The notes under the pieces: model-generated
Databases searched by the model: none
Seen by the model: only the letters and a program-made list of their open reading frames with translations
What the model was told of the DNA's origin: nothing
Part shown: positions 8,770 through 17,058 of the stretch, one piece after another
How the letters are laid out: the number at the start of each line of letters is the position of its first letter
Position numbering within the stretch: position 1 is the first letter of the stretch
Source of the DNA: CALNXN01 sp942490645
GTDB taxonomy: Bacteria > Pseudomonadota > Alphaproteobacteria > Rhodobacterales > Rhodobacteraceae
Length of the DNA: 64,000 nucleotides
Reading direction: 5' to 3'
NCBI GenBank assembly: GCA_942490645.1
Contig: CALNXN010000009.1
Coordinates: 62,001 to 126,000 of the forward strand
Made by a program: the position numbers and the translations under genes

Positions 8770-8791
8770 GACCGCCCCGTTACGGGCGGTC
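8770..8791. promoter_or_regulatory. Hairpin between phaA and phaB
   Basis: GACCGCCC, loop of six, GGGCGGTC: an 8-bp perfect stem. There is no T run on the minus strand, so it is not a simple terminator. It may slow RNA decay or cause partial read-through between phaA and phaB. Confidence 0.4.
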
Positions 8792-8802
8792 CTTGATCCA
8801 AA

Positions 8803-9978
8803 TCAGTCGCGCTGGACGCAAAGTGCAACGCCCATGCCGCCACCGATGCACAGTGTGGCGAGGCCTTTTTTGGCGTCCCGACGCTGCATTTCAAACAGCA
8901 GCGTGTTGAGAACACGGCAGCCTGAGGCGCCAATGGGATGGCCGATCGCGATGGCGCCGCCGTTGACGTTCACGATCGCCGGGTCCCAACCCATGTCCTT
9001 GTTGACCGCACAGGCCTGAGCAGCAAACGCTTCGTTGGCCTCGACAAGGTCCAGGTCTTCGGCCTTCCAGCCGGCCTTTTCCAATGCTTTGCGCGACGCG
9101 TAGATCGGGCCGACGCCCATGATCGACGGGTCGAGACCTGCTGTTGCGTAGCTGACGATTCGAGCCAAAGGCTGGATGCCGCGTTTTTCGGCGTTGTCGG
9201 CTGTCATCAAAAGCGTAGCTGCGGCGCCATCATTCAGGCCCGATGCGTTGGCTGCAGTAACCGATCCGTCCTTGGTGAAGGCAGGGCGCAGTTTCTGCAT
9301 CGCTTCCATCGTCGCGCCGTGACGGATGTATTCATCCGCATCGACCGTGATGTCGCCCTTGCGCGTCTTGATCAAGAAAGGCGCGATTTCGTCGGCGAAT
9401 TTTCCAGCTTTCTGCGCGGCTTCGGCCTTGTTTTGGCTGGCCACCGCGAACTCATCTTGCTGTTCGCGGCTGATTTGCCATTTCTCGGCAACATTTTCCG
9501 CAGTTTGACCCATGTGGTAGCCGTTGAATGCGTCCCACAGGCCGTCGCGGATCATGCTGTCGATGTATTTCATGTCGCCCATTTTGTGGCCAGCACGCAG
9601 GTTGGCGACGTGCGGGCTCATGGACATGTTCTCCTGTCCACCAGCGACCACGATATCGGCATCACCCAGTTGGATGTGCTGGGCGCCCAACGCTACGGCG
9701 CGAAGCCCGGAGCCACAGACCTGATTGATGCCCCATGCGGCAGATTCTTGCGGCAATCCTGCGTTGATATGCGCTTGCCGTGCGGGGTTTTGACCTTGCC
9801 CTGCCGTCAATACCTGCCCAAGGATCGTTTCCGACACCTCAGCCTTGTCGATCCCGGCGCGCTCCACCACGGCTTCAATCACGGCTGCGCCCATATCGTG
9901 GGCCGGGGTGTTGGCGAACGACCCCAAAAAACTGCCGACTGCTGTGCGCGCGGCCGATGCGATTACTACGTTGGTCAT
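8803..9978 (-). CDS. phaA: Acetyl-CoA acetyltransferase (beta-ketothiolase)
   Basis: 391 residues. It condenses two acetyl-CoA into acetoacetyl-CoA, the first step of PHB synthesis. Thiolase signatures: the acyl-accepting Cys in NQVCGSGLRAV, VAGGQENMS, the His in GHPIGASGCR, and the second Cys in LCIGGGMG. Full length for the family. GAGG lies 9 bases before the ATG. It is the first gene of the phaA-phaB unit. Confidence 0.96.
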   Translation of the reverse strand: MTNVVIASAARTAVGSFLGSFANTPAHDMGAAVIEAVVERAGIDKAEVSETILGQVLTAGQGQNPARQAHINAGLPQESAAWGINQVCGSGLRAVALGAQHIQLGDADIVVAGGQENMSMSPHVANLRAGHKMGDMKYIDSMIRDGLWDAFNGYHMGQTAENVAEKWQISREQQDEFAVASQNKAEAAQKAGKFADEIAPFLIKTRKGDITVDADEYIRHGATMEAMQKLRPAFTKDGSVTAANASGLNDGAAATLLMTADNAEKRGIQPLARIVSYATAGLDPSIMGVGPIYASRKALEKAGWKAEDLDLVEANEAFAAQACAVNKDMGWDPAIVNVNGGAIAIGHPIGASGCRVLNTLLFEMQRRDAKKGLATLCIGGGMGVALCVQRD

Positions 9979-10144
9979 GGTGTTGGTCCTCTACCGTTCA
10001 TGCCGGGCGGCAATGACATGCAGAGTATTTCCACCGCTACAGCCCCCGCCGAATACACTCAGGCAATACCGTATCACGGTGTCAGCGGCAACCGAATGCA
10101 CGCGGTGTGGTCTATTGGTCGCGGGTTATCGCTATCAGGCGGTA

Positions 10145-10987
10145 TCAGGCGGTTGCTTTGTTCCGGCCTGATTGCATCCAAGGCGGACGTGTTGTGGCAG
10201 CGCCGTAGTGGTAGCCCTGCAGGCAGTCTACACCCAGCCCGATCAGAACCTGCGCGTCATCTTCGTTTTCCACGCATTCGGCCACGGTCAGCATATCAAA
10301 GTGCCGCGCAATCGAAATGAGCGCGGACACCAGCACTTTGTTGTCGGGGCTTTGGGAGATACCACGCACGAAATGGCCGTCGATTTTGACGATATCAAAG
10401 AAGAAATCCCTGAAATAGCGGATCGCGGTGTGCCCTGCACCGAAATCATCCATCGCAAAGCAAATACCTTTTTCCTGCAGGCTGTTCATGAAATCGGTGA
10501 CGATTTCAGGCACCATCATCGCCGAGCTTTCGGTTATTTCCAGGATCAGTCGTTCGCCAAGAGTGGCGTCTTTGGTGAGCCACCGGTCCAATGTGCGCAT
10601 CCAACGGCGATATCCGATGGAGCGGGCCGACATGTTAATGGACAACCGCAGCGATGGGTTGTGGTGCAATGCGTGCAGCCCTTGATTGAGAGCCGCGACA
10701 TCCAGTTGACGCCCCATTTCGGTGTTCTCCACGACGGAGATGAAGTCTTTTGCTGGAATCACGCGTCCTGTGTCATCCAACACTCGGATCAGCCCTTCGT
10801 AGAATGCGACCTTGTCGGGCATGTCTGCGCGGGCGACGGGTTGAAAGGCCAAGAGCACTTGTTTGTGCTTGATTGCGGCTTCCACCATTTGCATGGTCGA
10901 TGCATCACGATGCGATACGGCAAACGCCAGCGGGTTGACCGAGCTTGGGTCCATATCCGCCATGCGTCGCTTTTTTGGTCCCAACAT
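10145..10987 (-). CDS. EAL-domain protein, probable c-di-GMP phosphodiesterase
   Basis: 280 residues, with a single EAL domain from about residue 45 and no visible membrane or sensor domain. The ATG at 10987 is preferred over one 10 codons upstream because AAGGGA sits 6 bases before it. The signature is EGL instead of EAL (FYEGLIRV). The other catalytic and metal positions appear present: INMSA (Asn), LEITES (Glu), DDFGAGHTAI (Asp pair), VKIDG (Lys), AECVEN (Glu). An active phosphodiesterase is therefore plausible but unproven. The C-terminus contains a 10-base tandem duplication (TATCAGGCGG twice, 10133-10152) just at the stop. Confidence 0.85.
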   Translation of the reverse strand: MLGPKKRRMADMDPSSVNPLAFAVSHRDASTMQMVEAAIKHKQVLLAFQPVARADMPDKVAFYEGLIRVLDDTGRVIPAKDFISVVENTEMGRQLDVAALNQGLHALHHNPSLRLSINMSARSIGYRRWMRTLDRWLTKDATLGERLILEITESSAMMVPEIVTDFMNSLQEKGICFAMDDFGAGHTAIRYFRDFFFDIVKIDGHFVRGISQSPDNKVLVSALISIARHFDMLTVAECVENEDDAQVLIGLGVDCLQGYHYGAATTRPPWMQSGRNKATA

Positions 10988-11114
10988 GACATATCCCTTG
11001 CAGTTTCGATGACGCACAATGACTCTGTACGTTCTAAAGCTGGGTTAACATGCACGCAGTGTTCGGCGTGTTTCACGTCGCGCGACCAAGAAATGTGATG
11101 AAAATCAAAGAAAG

Positions 11115-11696
11115 ATGACTATGGAGCGTTGCGGATGGGTCGGATTGGAACAAATTTACAAGGATTATCACGACATTGAGTGGGGCGTGCCTGAGTGGGA
11201 CAGCCGTGCGTTGTGGGAAAAGCTGATTCTGGATGGCTTTCAGGCTGGGTTGAGCTGGATCACCATCCTCAAGAAACGAGAGAACTTCCGGGCAGCTTTC
11301 GCAGGGTTCGACCCGCACCGTATCGCCGAATGGGGCGAGCAGGATGTCATGCGATTATTGGCCGATCCCGGCATTATCCGGCACCGCGGCAAGATCGAAG
11401 CGACGATTCGCAACGCCCGTGCATGGCAACAGATCGAAGCGCGCGAAGGGTTTGACGCGTTTCTGTGGCGTTATTTCGATGGTGTGCCGCTGCAAAACAA
11501 CTGGTCATCGCTCGATCAGGTGCCGGCCTTTACGGACCTGTCCACGCAGGTGTCCAAGGACCTCAAGAAAGCCGGTTTCAGATTTTGTGGCCCGACCATC
11601 GTTTACGCGTGGATGCAGGCGGTTGGCATGGTCAATGATCACCTTGTTACATGTCACCGCCACGGGCCCTGTGCAGCCCTTGCAAACAAGCGTTGA
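11115..11696 (+). CDS. tag: DNA-3-methyladenine glycosylase I
   Basis: 193 residues. It excises 3-methyladenine from alkylated DNA. Helix-hairpin-helix glycosylase of the Tag type: zinc ligands in ERCGWV and KDYHDIEWG, then near the end CHRHGPC; the body has the typical WEKLILDGFQAGLSW and LKKRENFR. An ATG two codons further in is an alternative start. No ada or alkB neighbours. A strong promoter for rpsD overlaps its stop codon. Confidence 0.93.
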   Translation: MTMERCGWVGLEQIYKDYHDIEWGVPEWDSRALWEKLILDGFQAGLSWITILKKRENFRAAFAGFDPHRIAEWGEQDVMRLLADPGIIRHRGKIEATIRNARAWQQIEAREGFDAFLWRYFDGVPLQNNWSSLDQVPAFTDLSTQVSKDLKKAGFRFCGPTIVYAWMQAVGMVNDHLVTCHRHGPCAALANKR

Positions 11697-11720
11697 CTCC
11701 CACCTTCACGCGGTTATAAG
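11693..11720 (+). promoter_or_regulatory. Sigma-70-type promoter of rpsD
   Basis: TTGACT (11693-11698), 16-base spacer, TATAAG (11715-11720). The -35 hexamer overlaps the tag stop codon. Predicted start of transcription is near 11727, giving a leader of about 100 bases. Confidence 0.65.
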
Positions 11721-11726
11721 CGCGGC

Positions 11727-11828
11727 TTCATTGGTGTTGGTGGTCCCCGCAAGGGGGTACCTGTCGGGAGCAATCCAGAGGACAACGCCCTTCATCGCCC
11801 ATCCGGGCCACATGCAAGGAGATCAGCC
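11727..11828 (+). promoter_or_regulatory. Structured 5' leader of rpsD
   Basis: About 100 untranslated bases. They contain GGTCCCC, a GCAA tetraloop of GNRA type, and GGGGGTACC (11742-11761, stem with a 2-base bulge), and a short GCCC-atcc-GGGC hairpin (11797-11808) close to the AAGGAG Shine-Dalgarno. Protein S4 represses its own operon through a leader RNA in other bacteria. Whether this RNA does the same is inference. Confidence 0.45.
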
Positions 11829-12449
11829 GTGACAAAACGCACGTCTGCCAAATACAAAATTGACCGCCGTATGGGCGAAAACATCTGGGGCCGTCCGAAA
11901 TCTCCAGTCAATCGCCGTGAATATGGCCCCGGCCAGCACGGTCAGCGCCGCAAGGGCAAGCTGTCGGATTTTGGTATCCAGCTGCGCGCCAAGCAAAAGC
12001 TCAAGGGCTACTATGGCGACCTGACCGAAAAGCAATTCCGCCGCATTTATGCCGAAGCCGAGCGCGTCAAAGGCGATACCGGTGAAAACCTGATCGGCCT
12101 GCTCGAGCGTCGTCTGGACGCCGTTGTGTACCGTGCCAAATTCGTGTCCACCGTGTTTGCGGCGCGGCAGTTCGTAAACCACAAGCACGTGCGTGTGAAC
12201 GGCCAGATCGTCAATATCCCGTCCTACCGCGTCAAAGAGGGCGACGTCATCGAAGTGCGTGACCGCTCCAAACAGATGGCGGCGATCCTCGAGGCGACGC
12301 AATTGCCTGAGCGTGACGTGCCAGACTACATCGACGCAGACCATTCCAAATTGTCCGCCACCTTCGTGCGCACACCTGCCCTTGGTGATGTGCCCTATCC
12401 GGTGATGATGGAACCAAACCTCGTGGTCGAATTCTACGCGAAGAACTGA
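11829..12449 (+). CDS. rpsD: 30S ribosomal protein S4
   Basis: 206 residues from a GTG start with AAGGAG 6 bases upstream. It nucleates assembly of the 30S body by binding 16S rRNA. Typical S4 N-terminus (KRTSAKYKIDRRMGENIWG), the S4 RNA-binding domain FAARQFVNHKHVRVNGQIVN, and the C-terminal MMEPNLVVEFYAKN. A single-gene unit: own promoter and own terminator, not in a large ribosomal operon. Confidence 0.98.
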   Translation: MTKRTSAKYKIDRRMGENIWGRPKSPVNRREYGPGQHGQRRKGKLSDFGIQLRAKQKLKGYYGDLTEKQFRRIYAEAERVKGDTGENLIGLLERRLDAVVYRAKFVSTVFAARQFVNHKHVRVNGQIVNIPSYRVKEGDVIEVRDRSKQMAAILEATQLPERDVPDYIDADHSKLSATFVRTPALGDVPYPVMMEPNLVVEFYAKN

Positions 12450-12467
12450 TCCTTCGCACAGGTATTG

Positions 12468-12508
12468 AAAGGGCCGCGCGGGCAGACCGCTGCGGCCCTT
12501 TTCTTTTT
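12468..12508 (+). terminator. Terminator of rpsD
   Basis: AAAGGGCCGC stem with GCGGCCCTTTT, followed by TCTTTTT (12501-12508). Classic Rho-independent form, 20 bases after the rpsD stop. Confidence 0.9.
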
Positions 12509-12588
12509 GCCGGACACAGCAGCGGCAAGTTGACAGTAGCGCGCCCCCGCATGCACCGCTAAACAGGTTCGACAGAATAGAGGTTCAC

Positions 12589-13680
12589 ATGACAACAGCC
12601 ATCCGTCCACAGCCCGGGATCATGGACATCGCGCTTTATCAGGGCGGCGCAAGCCATGTGGCAGGCGTGGACAACATCACCAAGCTGAGCTCGAACGAAA
12701 ACCCGCTGGGGCCGTCTGACAAGGCCGTCGACGCCTATCGTCGGGCCGCCTTTGATCTGCACCGCTACCCGTCCTCGGACCATGCAGCCCTGCGCGAAGC
12801 CATCGCGGAGGTCTATGGGCTGGACGCTGCACGCATCATCTGCGGAGCCGGTTCAGATGAAATTATCGCCTTCCTGTGTCAGGCCTATGCGGGCCCCGGG
12901 CGCGAAGTGATCCACACTGAACATGGTTTTGGCATGTACCGCATCAGCGCGCTGGCGGCCGGTGCGACACCTATCGAAGTGGCCGAGCGCGAACGCGTCA
13001 CGGATGTGGATGCAATTCTGGCGGCTTGCAACGAGGCCACCGCGCTTGTTTTCATCGCTAACCCGAACAACCCGACGGGCACGATGATCGGAGCGACCGA
13101 TGTCGCGCGTTTGGCCGATGGATTGCCAGCACAGGCGCTCTTGGTGCTTGATGGGGCTTATGCCGAATACGTTGATGGTTACGACGGGGGGGCCGCACTG
13201 GTCGAAAGCCGCGAAAATGTTGTTATGACGCGCACGTTTTCCAAGATCTACGGTCTGGGGGGCCTGCGGATCGGCTGGGGCTACGGCCCTGCGCATGTGA
13301 TGGACGTGCTCAACCGGGTGCGCGGGCCGTTCAACATTTCAGGCGCTGCTCTGGCCGCGGCCGAAGCCGCCGTGCGCGACACGGCCTACACGGAGCATTG
13401 CCGCGTCGAAAACGCGCGTTGGCGCACGTGGCTTGCGGACGCGCTGGCGGAAATGGGTGTACCGTCTGATGTGTCGCTGGCCAATTTTGTGCTGGCCCGC
13501 TTTGCTGATCAGGCCGAAGCCGAAGCTTGCGACGATTACCTCAAGTCTCAGGGACTGATTGTGCGGCGCGTGGCCGGATACAATCTGCCATCCTGCCTGC
13601 GCATCACTGTGGGCGATGAACGTGCATGCCGGCGTGTTGTTCATGCGGTGCGTCAGTTCAAGGAAGGGGTCACCGAATGA
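12589..13680 (+). CDS. hisC: HisC-family aminotransferase (histidinol-phosphate or aromatic)
   Basis: 363 residues, PLP fold type I. Visible: KLSSNENPLGPS N-terminus, NPNNPTGT, the PLP Lys in TFSKIYGLGGLRIGWG, and FNISGAALAAAEAAV. It makes histidinol phosphate from imidazole-acetol phosphate, or transaminates prephenate/phenylpyruvate. The direct ATGA overlap with a prephenate dehydrogenase gene favours a role in tyrosine and phenylalanine synthesis, which is an inference. First gene of a three-gene chain with 4-base overlaps. Confidence 0.88.
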   Translation: MTTAIRPQPGIMDIALYQGGASHVAGVDNITKLSSNENPLGPSDKAVDAYRRAAFDLHRYPSSDHAALREAIAEVYGLDAARIICGAGSDEIIAFLCQAYAGPGREVIHTEHGFGMYRISALAAGATPIEVAERERVTDVDAILAACNEATALVFIANPNNPTGTMIGATDVARLADGLPAQALLVLDGAYAEYVDGYDGGAALVESRENVVMTRTFSKIYGLGGLRIGWGYGPAHVMDVLNRVRGPFNISGAALAAAEAAVRDTAYTEHCRVENARWRTWLADALAEMGVPSDVSLANFVLARFADQAEAEACDDYLKSQGLIVRRVAGYNLPSCLRITVGDERACRRVVHAVRQFKEGVTE

Positions 13681-14597
13681 CCCAAGTCTATGATCGCGTG
13701 GCGCTGATCGGGCTTGGCCTGATCGCCTCTTCGATGTTCTGGGCGATCAAGCGCGCTGGTTTGGCAGGCGAAGTGACAGGCTATGCCAAATCTGCGCAAA
13801 CCCGCGATACAGCCCGCAAAATCGGGCTATGTGACCGGGTGTGCGACACGGCCAAAGAGGCCGTCAGAGACGCAGACCTGGTTGTTTTATGCGTGCCGGT
13901 CGGGGTGATGGGCGACGTGATGGCGCAGATTGCCGGGTCGCTCAAACCCGGGGCCACGGTGTCAGACGTAGGCTCTGTCAAACGCGATGTGATCGCCAAT
14001 GTTGGCCCGCACGTGCCGCCGGGCGTGCACTTCATTCCCGCGCATCCCATCGCCGGTACCGAGCATTCCGGCCCTGAATCCGGGTTTGCAGAGCTGTTTG
14101 ACAGCCGCTGGACACTCATCGTTCCGGTGGAGGGCTCTGATCCGGAAAAGGTCGCACAATTGCGCCGTTTCTGGGAAGGGCTTGGCAGCTTTGTCGAAGA
14201 GATGGATCCTGATCACCACGATTTGGTCCTCGCCGTCACCAGCCACGCGCCGCACCTGATCGCGTACACGATGGTTGGCGTCGCCGATGACCTGCGCCGC
14301 GTGACCGACAGTGAAGTCGTCAAGTATTCCGCCGCCGGGTTTCGGGATTTTACGCGGATTGCGGCCAGTGACCCCACGATGTGGCGCGATGTGTTCCTGA
14401 CAAACAAGGATGCCACGCTCGAGGTGCTGGGCCGCTTCACCGAAGAATTGTTTGCCCTGCAGCGGGCCATTCGGACGGGCGACGGGGATCATCTGTTTGA
14501 TTACTTCACCCGTACTCGCGCGATCCGGCGTGGGATCATCGAAGCCGGACAAGACACTGACGCCCCGGATTTCGGGCGCATCAAGCGCGGCTCATGA
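13677..14597 (+). CDS. tyrC: Prephenate/arogenate dehydrogenase family protein
   Basis: 306 residues; the ATG at 13677 overlaps the hisC stop (ATGA). It oxidatively decarboxylates prephenate or arogenate towards tyrosine. NAD-binding loop VALIGLGLIASSMFWAI, VVLCVPVG, the catalytic-region PAHPIAGTEHSGPESG, SHAPHLIAYTMVG and FTRIAASDPTMWRDVFLTN are family hallmarks. No chorismate mutase or ACT domain is attached. Confidence 0.92.
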   Translation: MTQVYDRVALIGLGLIASSMFWAIKRAGLAGEVTGYAKSAQTRDTARKIGLCDRVCDTAKEAVRDADLVVLCVPVGVMGDVMAQIAGSLKPGATVSDVGSVKRDVIANVGPHVPPGVHFIPAHPIAGTEHSGPESGFAELFDSRWTLIVPVEGSDPEKVAQLRRFWEGLGSFVEEMDPDHHDLVLAVTSHAPHLIAYTMVGVADDLRRVTDSEVVKYSAAGFRDFTRIAASDPTMWRDVFLTNKDATLEVLGRFTEELFALQRAIRTGDGDHLFDYFTRTRAIRRGIIEAGQDTDAPDFGRIKRGS

Positions 14598-15391
14598 GGG
14601 CGTTTGCGATCCTGATAATATGTGCGCTGGCGGGCGAGGCCATGGCACAAGACGTCTCCAAACGCCCCGTGGGACGCCCCGGATCGACGGTCAATGGTGC
14701 AGTGGCGGTGCAGATCGACCCATCCGGCGCGATCCAGCAACCCCGCCGTGGCCCTGACGCGGAGATGGCCGTGGATCGTGGTCGCAGCCTGAAACAGTCT
14801 GAACGCCCTATCCCACGTACACGCAAGGTCGAGCAATCCGCCCGTCAGCAACAAAGGCTGCTGCGCAAAGGCGCCGTATGCGGGGACATCGACATTCAGG
14901 GCGAAATCGTAGGCCGCGTTCCGGGCAAGCTGTCGGGCTGCGGGGTCAAGGATGCGGTGCGCATCCGGTCGATTTCGGGTGTGAATCTCAGTCAGCGTTC
15001 GGTGATGGATTGCGGCACTGCGAGCGCTTTGAAAACATGGGTCGACGCTTCGGCCAAACCCGCGCTGCGGCGGCAGGGCGGTGGCCTCAAAACTCTGCGT
15101 GTGGCGGCGCATTACTCGTGCCGCACCCGCAACAATCAACCCGGCGGGCGCATCTCTGAACATGGCAAAGGCCGTGCCATCGACATTTCTGGCTTTGTGC
15201 TGCGCGACGGCAGTCTGATTTCCGTGCTCAAGGGCTGGAACGCACGCGAGACTGCTCAGTCCATGCGCAAGATGCACCGTGGCGCCTGCGGGCCATTCGG
15301 CACCGTTCTTGGGCCTGAATCAGACAGATTCCACCGTGATCATTTTCATTTCGACACGGCGCGGTATCGCAGCGGACCCTACTGTCGCTAA
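14594..15391 (+). CDS. Secreted extensin-like protein (M15-type fold)
   Basis: 265 residues; the ATG overlaps the tyrC stop by 4 bases. A signal peptide (RAFAILIICALAGEAMA-Q) is followed by a low-complexity basic linker to about residue 85, then the extensin-like domain with conserved Cys residues (GAVCGD, SGCGVKDAV, MDCGTASAL, YSCRTRNN, GACGPFG). SEHGKGRAIDISGF and FHRDHFHFD place His/Asp/His as in zinc D-Ala-D-Ala peptidases of the M15/MEROPS fold. Peptidoglycan cleavage is plausible but unproven. Its stop overlaps the convergent DUF2125 gene by 4 bases. Confidence 0.85.
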   Translation: MRAFAILIICALAGEAMAQDVSKRPVGRPGSTVNGAVAVQIDPSGAIQQPRRGPDAEMAVDRGRSLKQSERPIPRTRKVEQSARQQQRLLRKGAVCGDIDIQGEIVGRVPGKLSGCGVKDAVRIRSISGVNLSQRSVMDCGTASALKTWVDASAKPALRRQGGGLKTLRVAAHYSCRTRNNQPGGRISEHGKGRAIDISGFVLRDGSLISVLKGWNARETAQSMRKMHRGACGPFGTVLGPESDRFHRDHFHFDTARYRSGPYCR

Positions 15392-16386
15392 CGCAGAATA
15401 AACCGTGGGGCAGGCCCGATGGGTATGAACCCAACGGCGACGAGGCCGCCCGCAAAATTCAGCTGCACGTCAATTGCGTTGGGATTGCCTGTGAGGCCAG
15501 CCAGCGTCGCCAGCCCACGTTCTGCTTGTGCGCGCAAACCCGCGCTCAGCACGCCCGCCGTTTCGGCAAGTGCCAGCATTTCGCGCCAGTTGCGGGCCTG
15601 AAGCGACAACGTGCCCGTCGGGATGCCATCTTCGTCAACGTCCAGGTCTGCGGCGGCCTTGATCTGCAATTCGCCCCATTCGGCGCTGGCCGTCCGGATC
15701 ACGATCTGGCGTGGTTGTGGGCGACGCTCTTCGATCGCGCGCCTATCCCAAGGGCGATCGAACGTGACGTCCATGTCGAGGGCAAAGGCCTCAAACGTGA
15801 GCGGCCAGTCTTCGGGCACCCGCAACCGGTCGCGCAAAGCGGCCCCTGGACGCAAGCCGGGCGCCAAAACAGACAGGTCATATTGCGCCGCCGCGATCTG
15901 TTGCGCCGACACGTTCAGCCCATCCGCGCGCAACGTCTCGCCATCTGCGTCCGAGATCGTCCATGGCCGCGACGTGAGTGCCATGCTCTCCACTTCAAGC
16001 GCGGCACCGGGGCGTAGCCTCAGATCAGCGATTGCCGCATCAGCGGTCAGAGACCAACGCCCTAAAGGCGTCGCGACCAAGATCGCGTCTGTCGGAAAGA
16101 TCAGCGTCGCATAGCCGGGCCAATAGGCTGGCGCTTCGAGGCGCAGACTGCTGGCTTGCACCGCCACGCCCGTCTGCGGGTCGGCCAACGCGGGTGCCTC
16201 CAGTATTGCGGTGATCTCCAAGGGAAAGCCGGTGGTTTCGATACTGCGCACATCCGCTTGCCACCCGACCGCGCGACGTTGCTCCAGCCACGCGCTGAGC
16301 GACCGTTCTAAACCGTTGGCCGCAATCCACCACCAGCCGCACCACACCAGCGCCAGTATCACCACTCCGCCCAACAGACGCGTCAC
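15388..16386 (-). CDS. DUF2125 domain protein, membrane-anchored
   Basis: 332 residues from GTG 16386, chosen because AAAGGG lies 8 bases upstream and the next residues form a single N-terminal helix (LLGGVVILALVWCGWWWIA). After it comes a large soluble domain rich in beta strands (FPLEITAILEAPALAD, LRLEAPAYWPGYATLIFPTD), fitting DUF2125, an alphaproteobacterial family of unknown function probably facing the periplasm. The open frame continues about 95 codons upstream, but that part overlaps ChaC antisense and has no ribosome site. Confidence 0.85.
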   Translation of the reverse strand: MTRLLGGVVILALVWCGWWWIAANGLERSLSAWLEQRRAVGWQADVRSIETTGFPLEITAILEAPALADPQTGVAVQASSLRLEAPAYWPGYATLIFPTDAILVATPLGRWSLTADAAIADLRLRPGAALEVESMALTSRPWTISDADGETLRADGLNVSAQQIAAAQYDLSVLAPGLRPGAALRDRLRVPEDWPLTFEAFALDMDVTFDRPWDRRAIEERRPQPRQIVIRTASAEWGELQIKAAADLDVDEDGIPTGTLSLQARNWREMLALAETAGVLSAGLRAQAERGLATLAGLTGNPNAIDVQLNFAGGLVAVGFIPIGPAPRFILR

Positions 16387-16452
16387 TGCGCAAACCCTTT
16401 CCCTGACCACGAAATTGAGGTTTACGCATGCCAAGCAAAGGGGATCAATGCA

Positions 16453-16983
16453 ATGACCATGTGGGTATTCGGATACGGCAGCCTGTTGTGGAACCCGGGC
16501 TTTGAGGTCGCTGACCAGGTCGTCGCGACCCTGCCGGGCTATGCGCGGTCGTTTTGCATGCGATCCATTCACCACCGCGGATCCGAGACGGAACCGGGTC
16601 TTGTTCTGGCGCTGGATGCGGACCCTGCGCACAGCTGTCAGGGTGTGGCGCTTGCCGTGGCACAGGGACATGAAGCGCGCACACTCGACTATCTGCGCGA
16701 CCGTGAATTGATCTCATCGGCCTATCTGGAAAAGACGCTGCAAGTCGACTTGACGGACGGGCGGCGTATCTCTGCGCTGGCCTATGTGATCAACCGCAAC
16801 CATGTGCAGTACTGCGGTGGCCTGCCTCTGGAAGAGCAGGCGCAGATCATCGCAACGGCCAGGGGCGGCATGGGGCCCAACACAGAGTACCTATGGAACA
16901 CAACGGCCCATCTGGCCGAGATCGGTCTGCATGACCCCGATCTGGAATGGCTGAGCCAGCGGGTGAAGGTTTTGTGCACATAA
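16453..16983 (+). CDS. chaC: ChaC-family gamma-glutamylcyclotransferase
   Basis: 176 residues. It cleaves glutathione to 5-oxoproline and Cys-Gly. Visible: the substrate loop VFGYGSLLWNPGF at the N-terminus, HRGSETEPGLVLAL, a conserved Glu region YLRDRELI, QYCGGLPLEEQA, and GPNTEYLWNT. AAAGGGG is 9 bases before the ATG at 16453; a second ATG two codons later is less well spaced. Divergent from DUF2125 with 66 bases between the starts. Confidence 0.9.
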   Translation: MTMWVFGYGSLLWNPGFEVADQVVATLPGYARSFCMRSIHHRGSETEPGLVLALDADPAHSCQGVALAVAQGHEARTLDYLRDRELISSAYLEKTLQVDLTDGRRISALAYVINRNHVQYCGGLPLEEQAQIIATARGGMGPNTEYLWNTTAHLAEIGLHDPDLEWLSQRVKVLCT

Positions 16984-17058
16984 ATCCTTGGCGCTTGACC
17001 GTGCTTTCGGTGTAGGATTACGCCAGAGCAGATCAAGAAGGGGCAGGAGCGCCCACGC

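Noticed and set aside
8938..10320. 460-residue open frame antisense to phaA
   Set aside because: Covers phaA and the EAL gene end; no ribosome site; the phaA call is certain.
11697..11828. tRNA gene in the rpsD leader
   Set aside because: Hairpins are present but no cloverleaf, T-loop or CCA-compatible acceptor stem.
15388..16671. 427-residue version of the DUF2125 gene
   Set aside because: The extra N-terminal 95 residues overlap ChaC on the other strand, have no ribosome site and would bury the membrane anchor.
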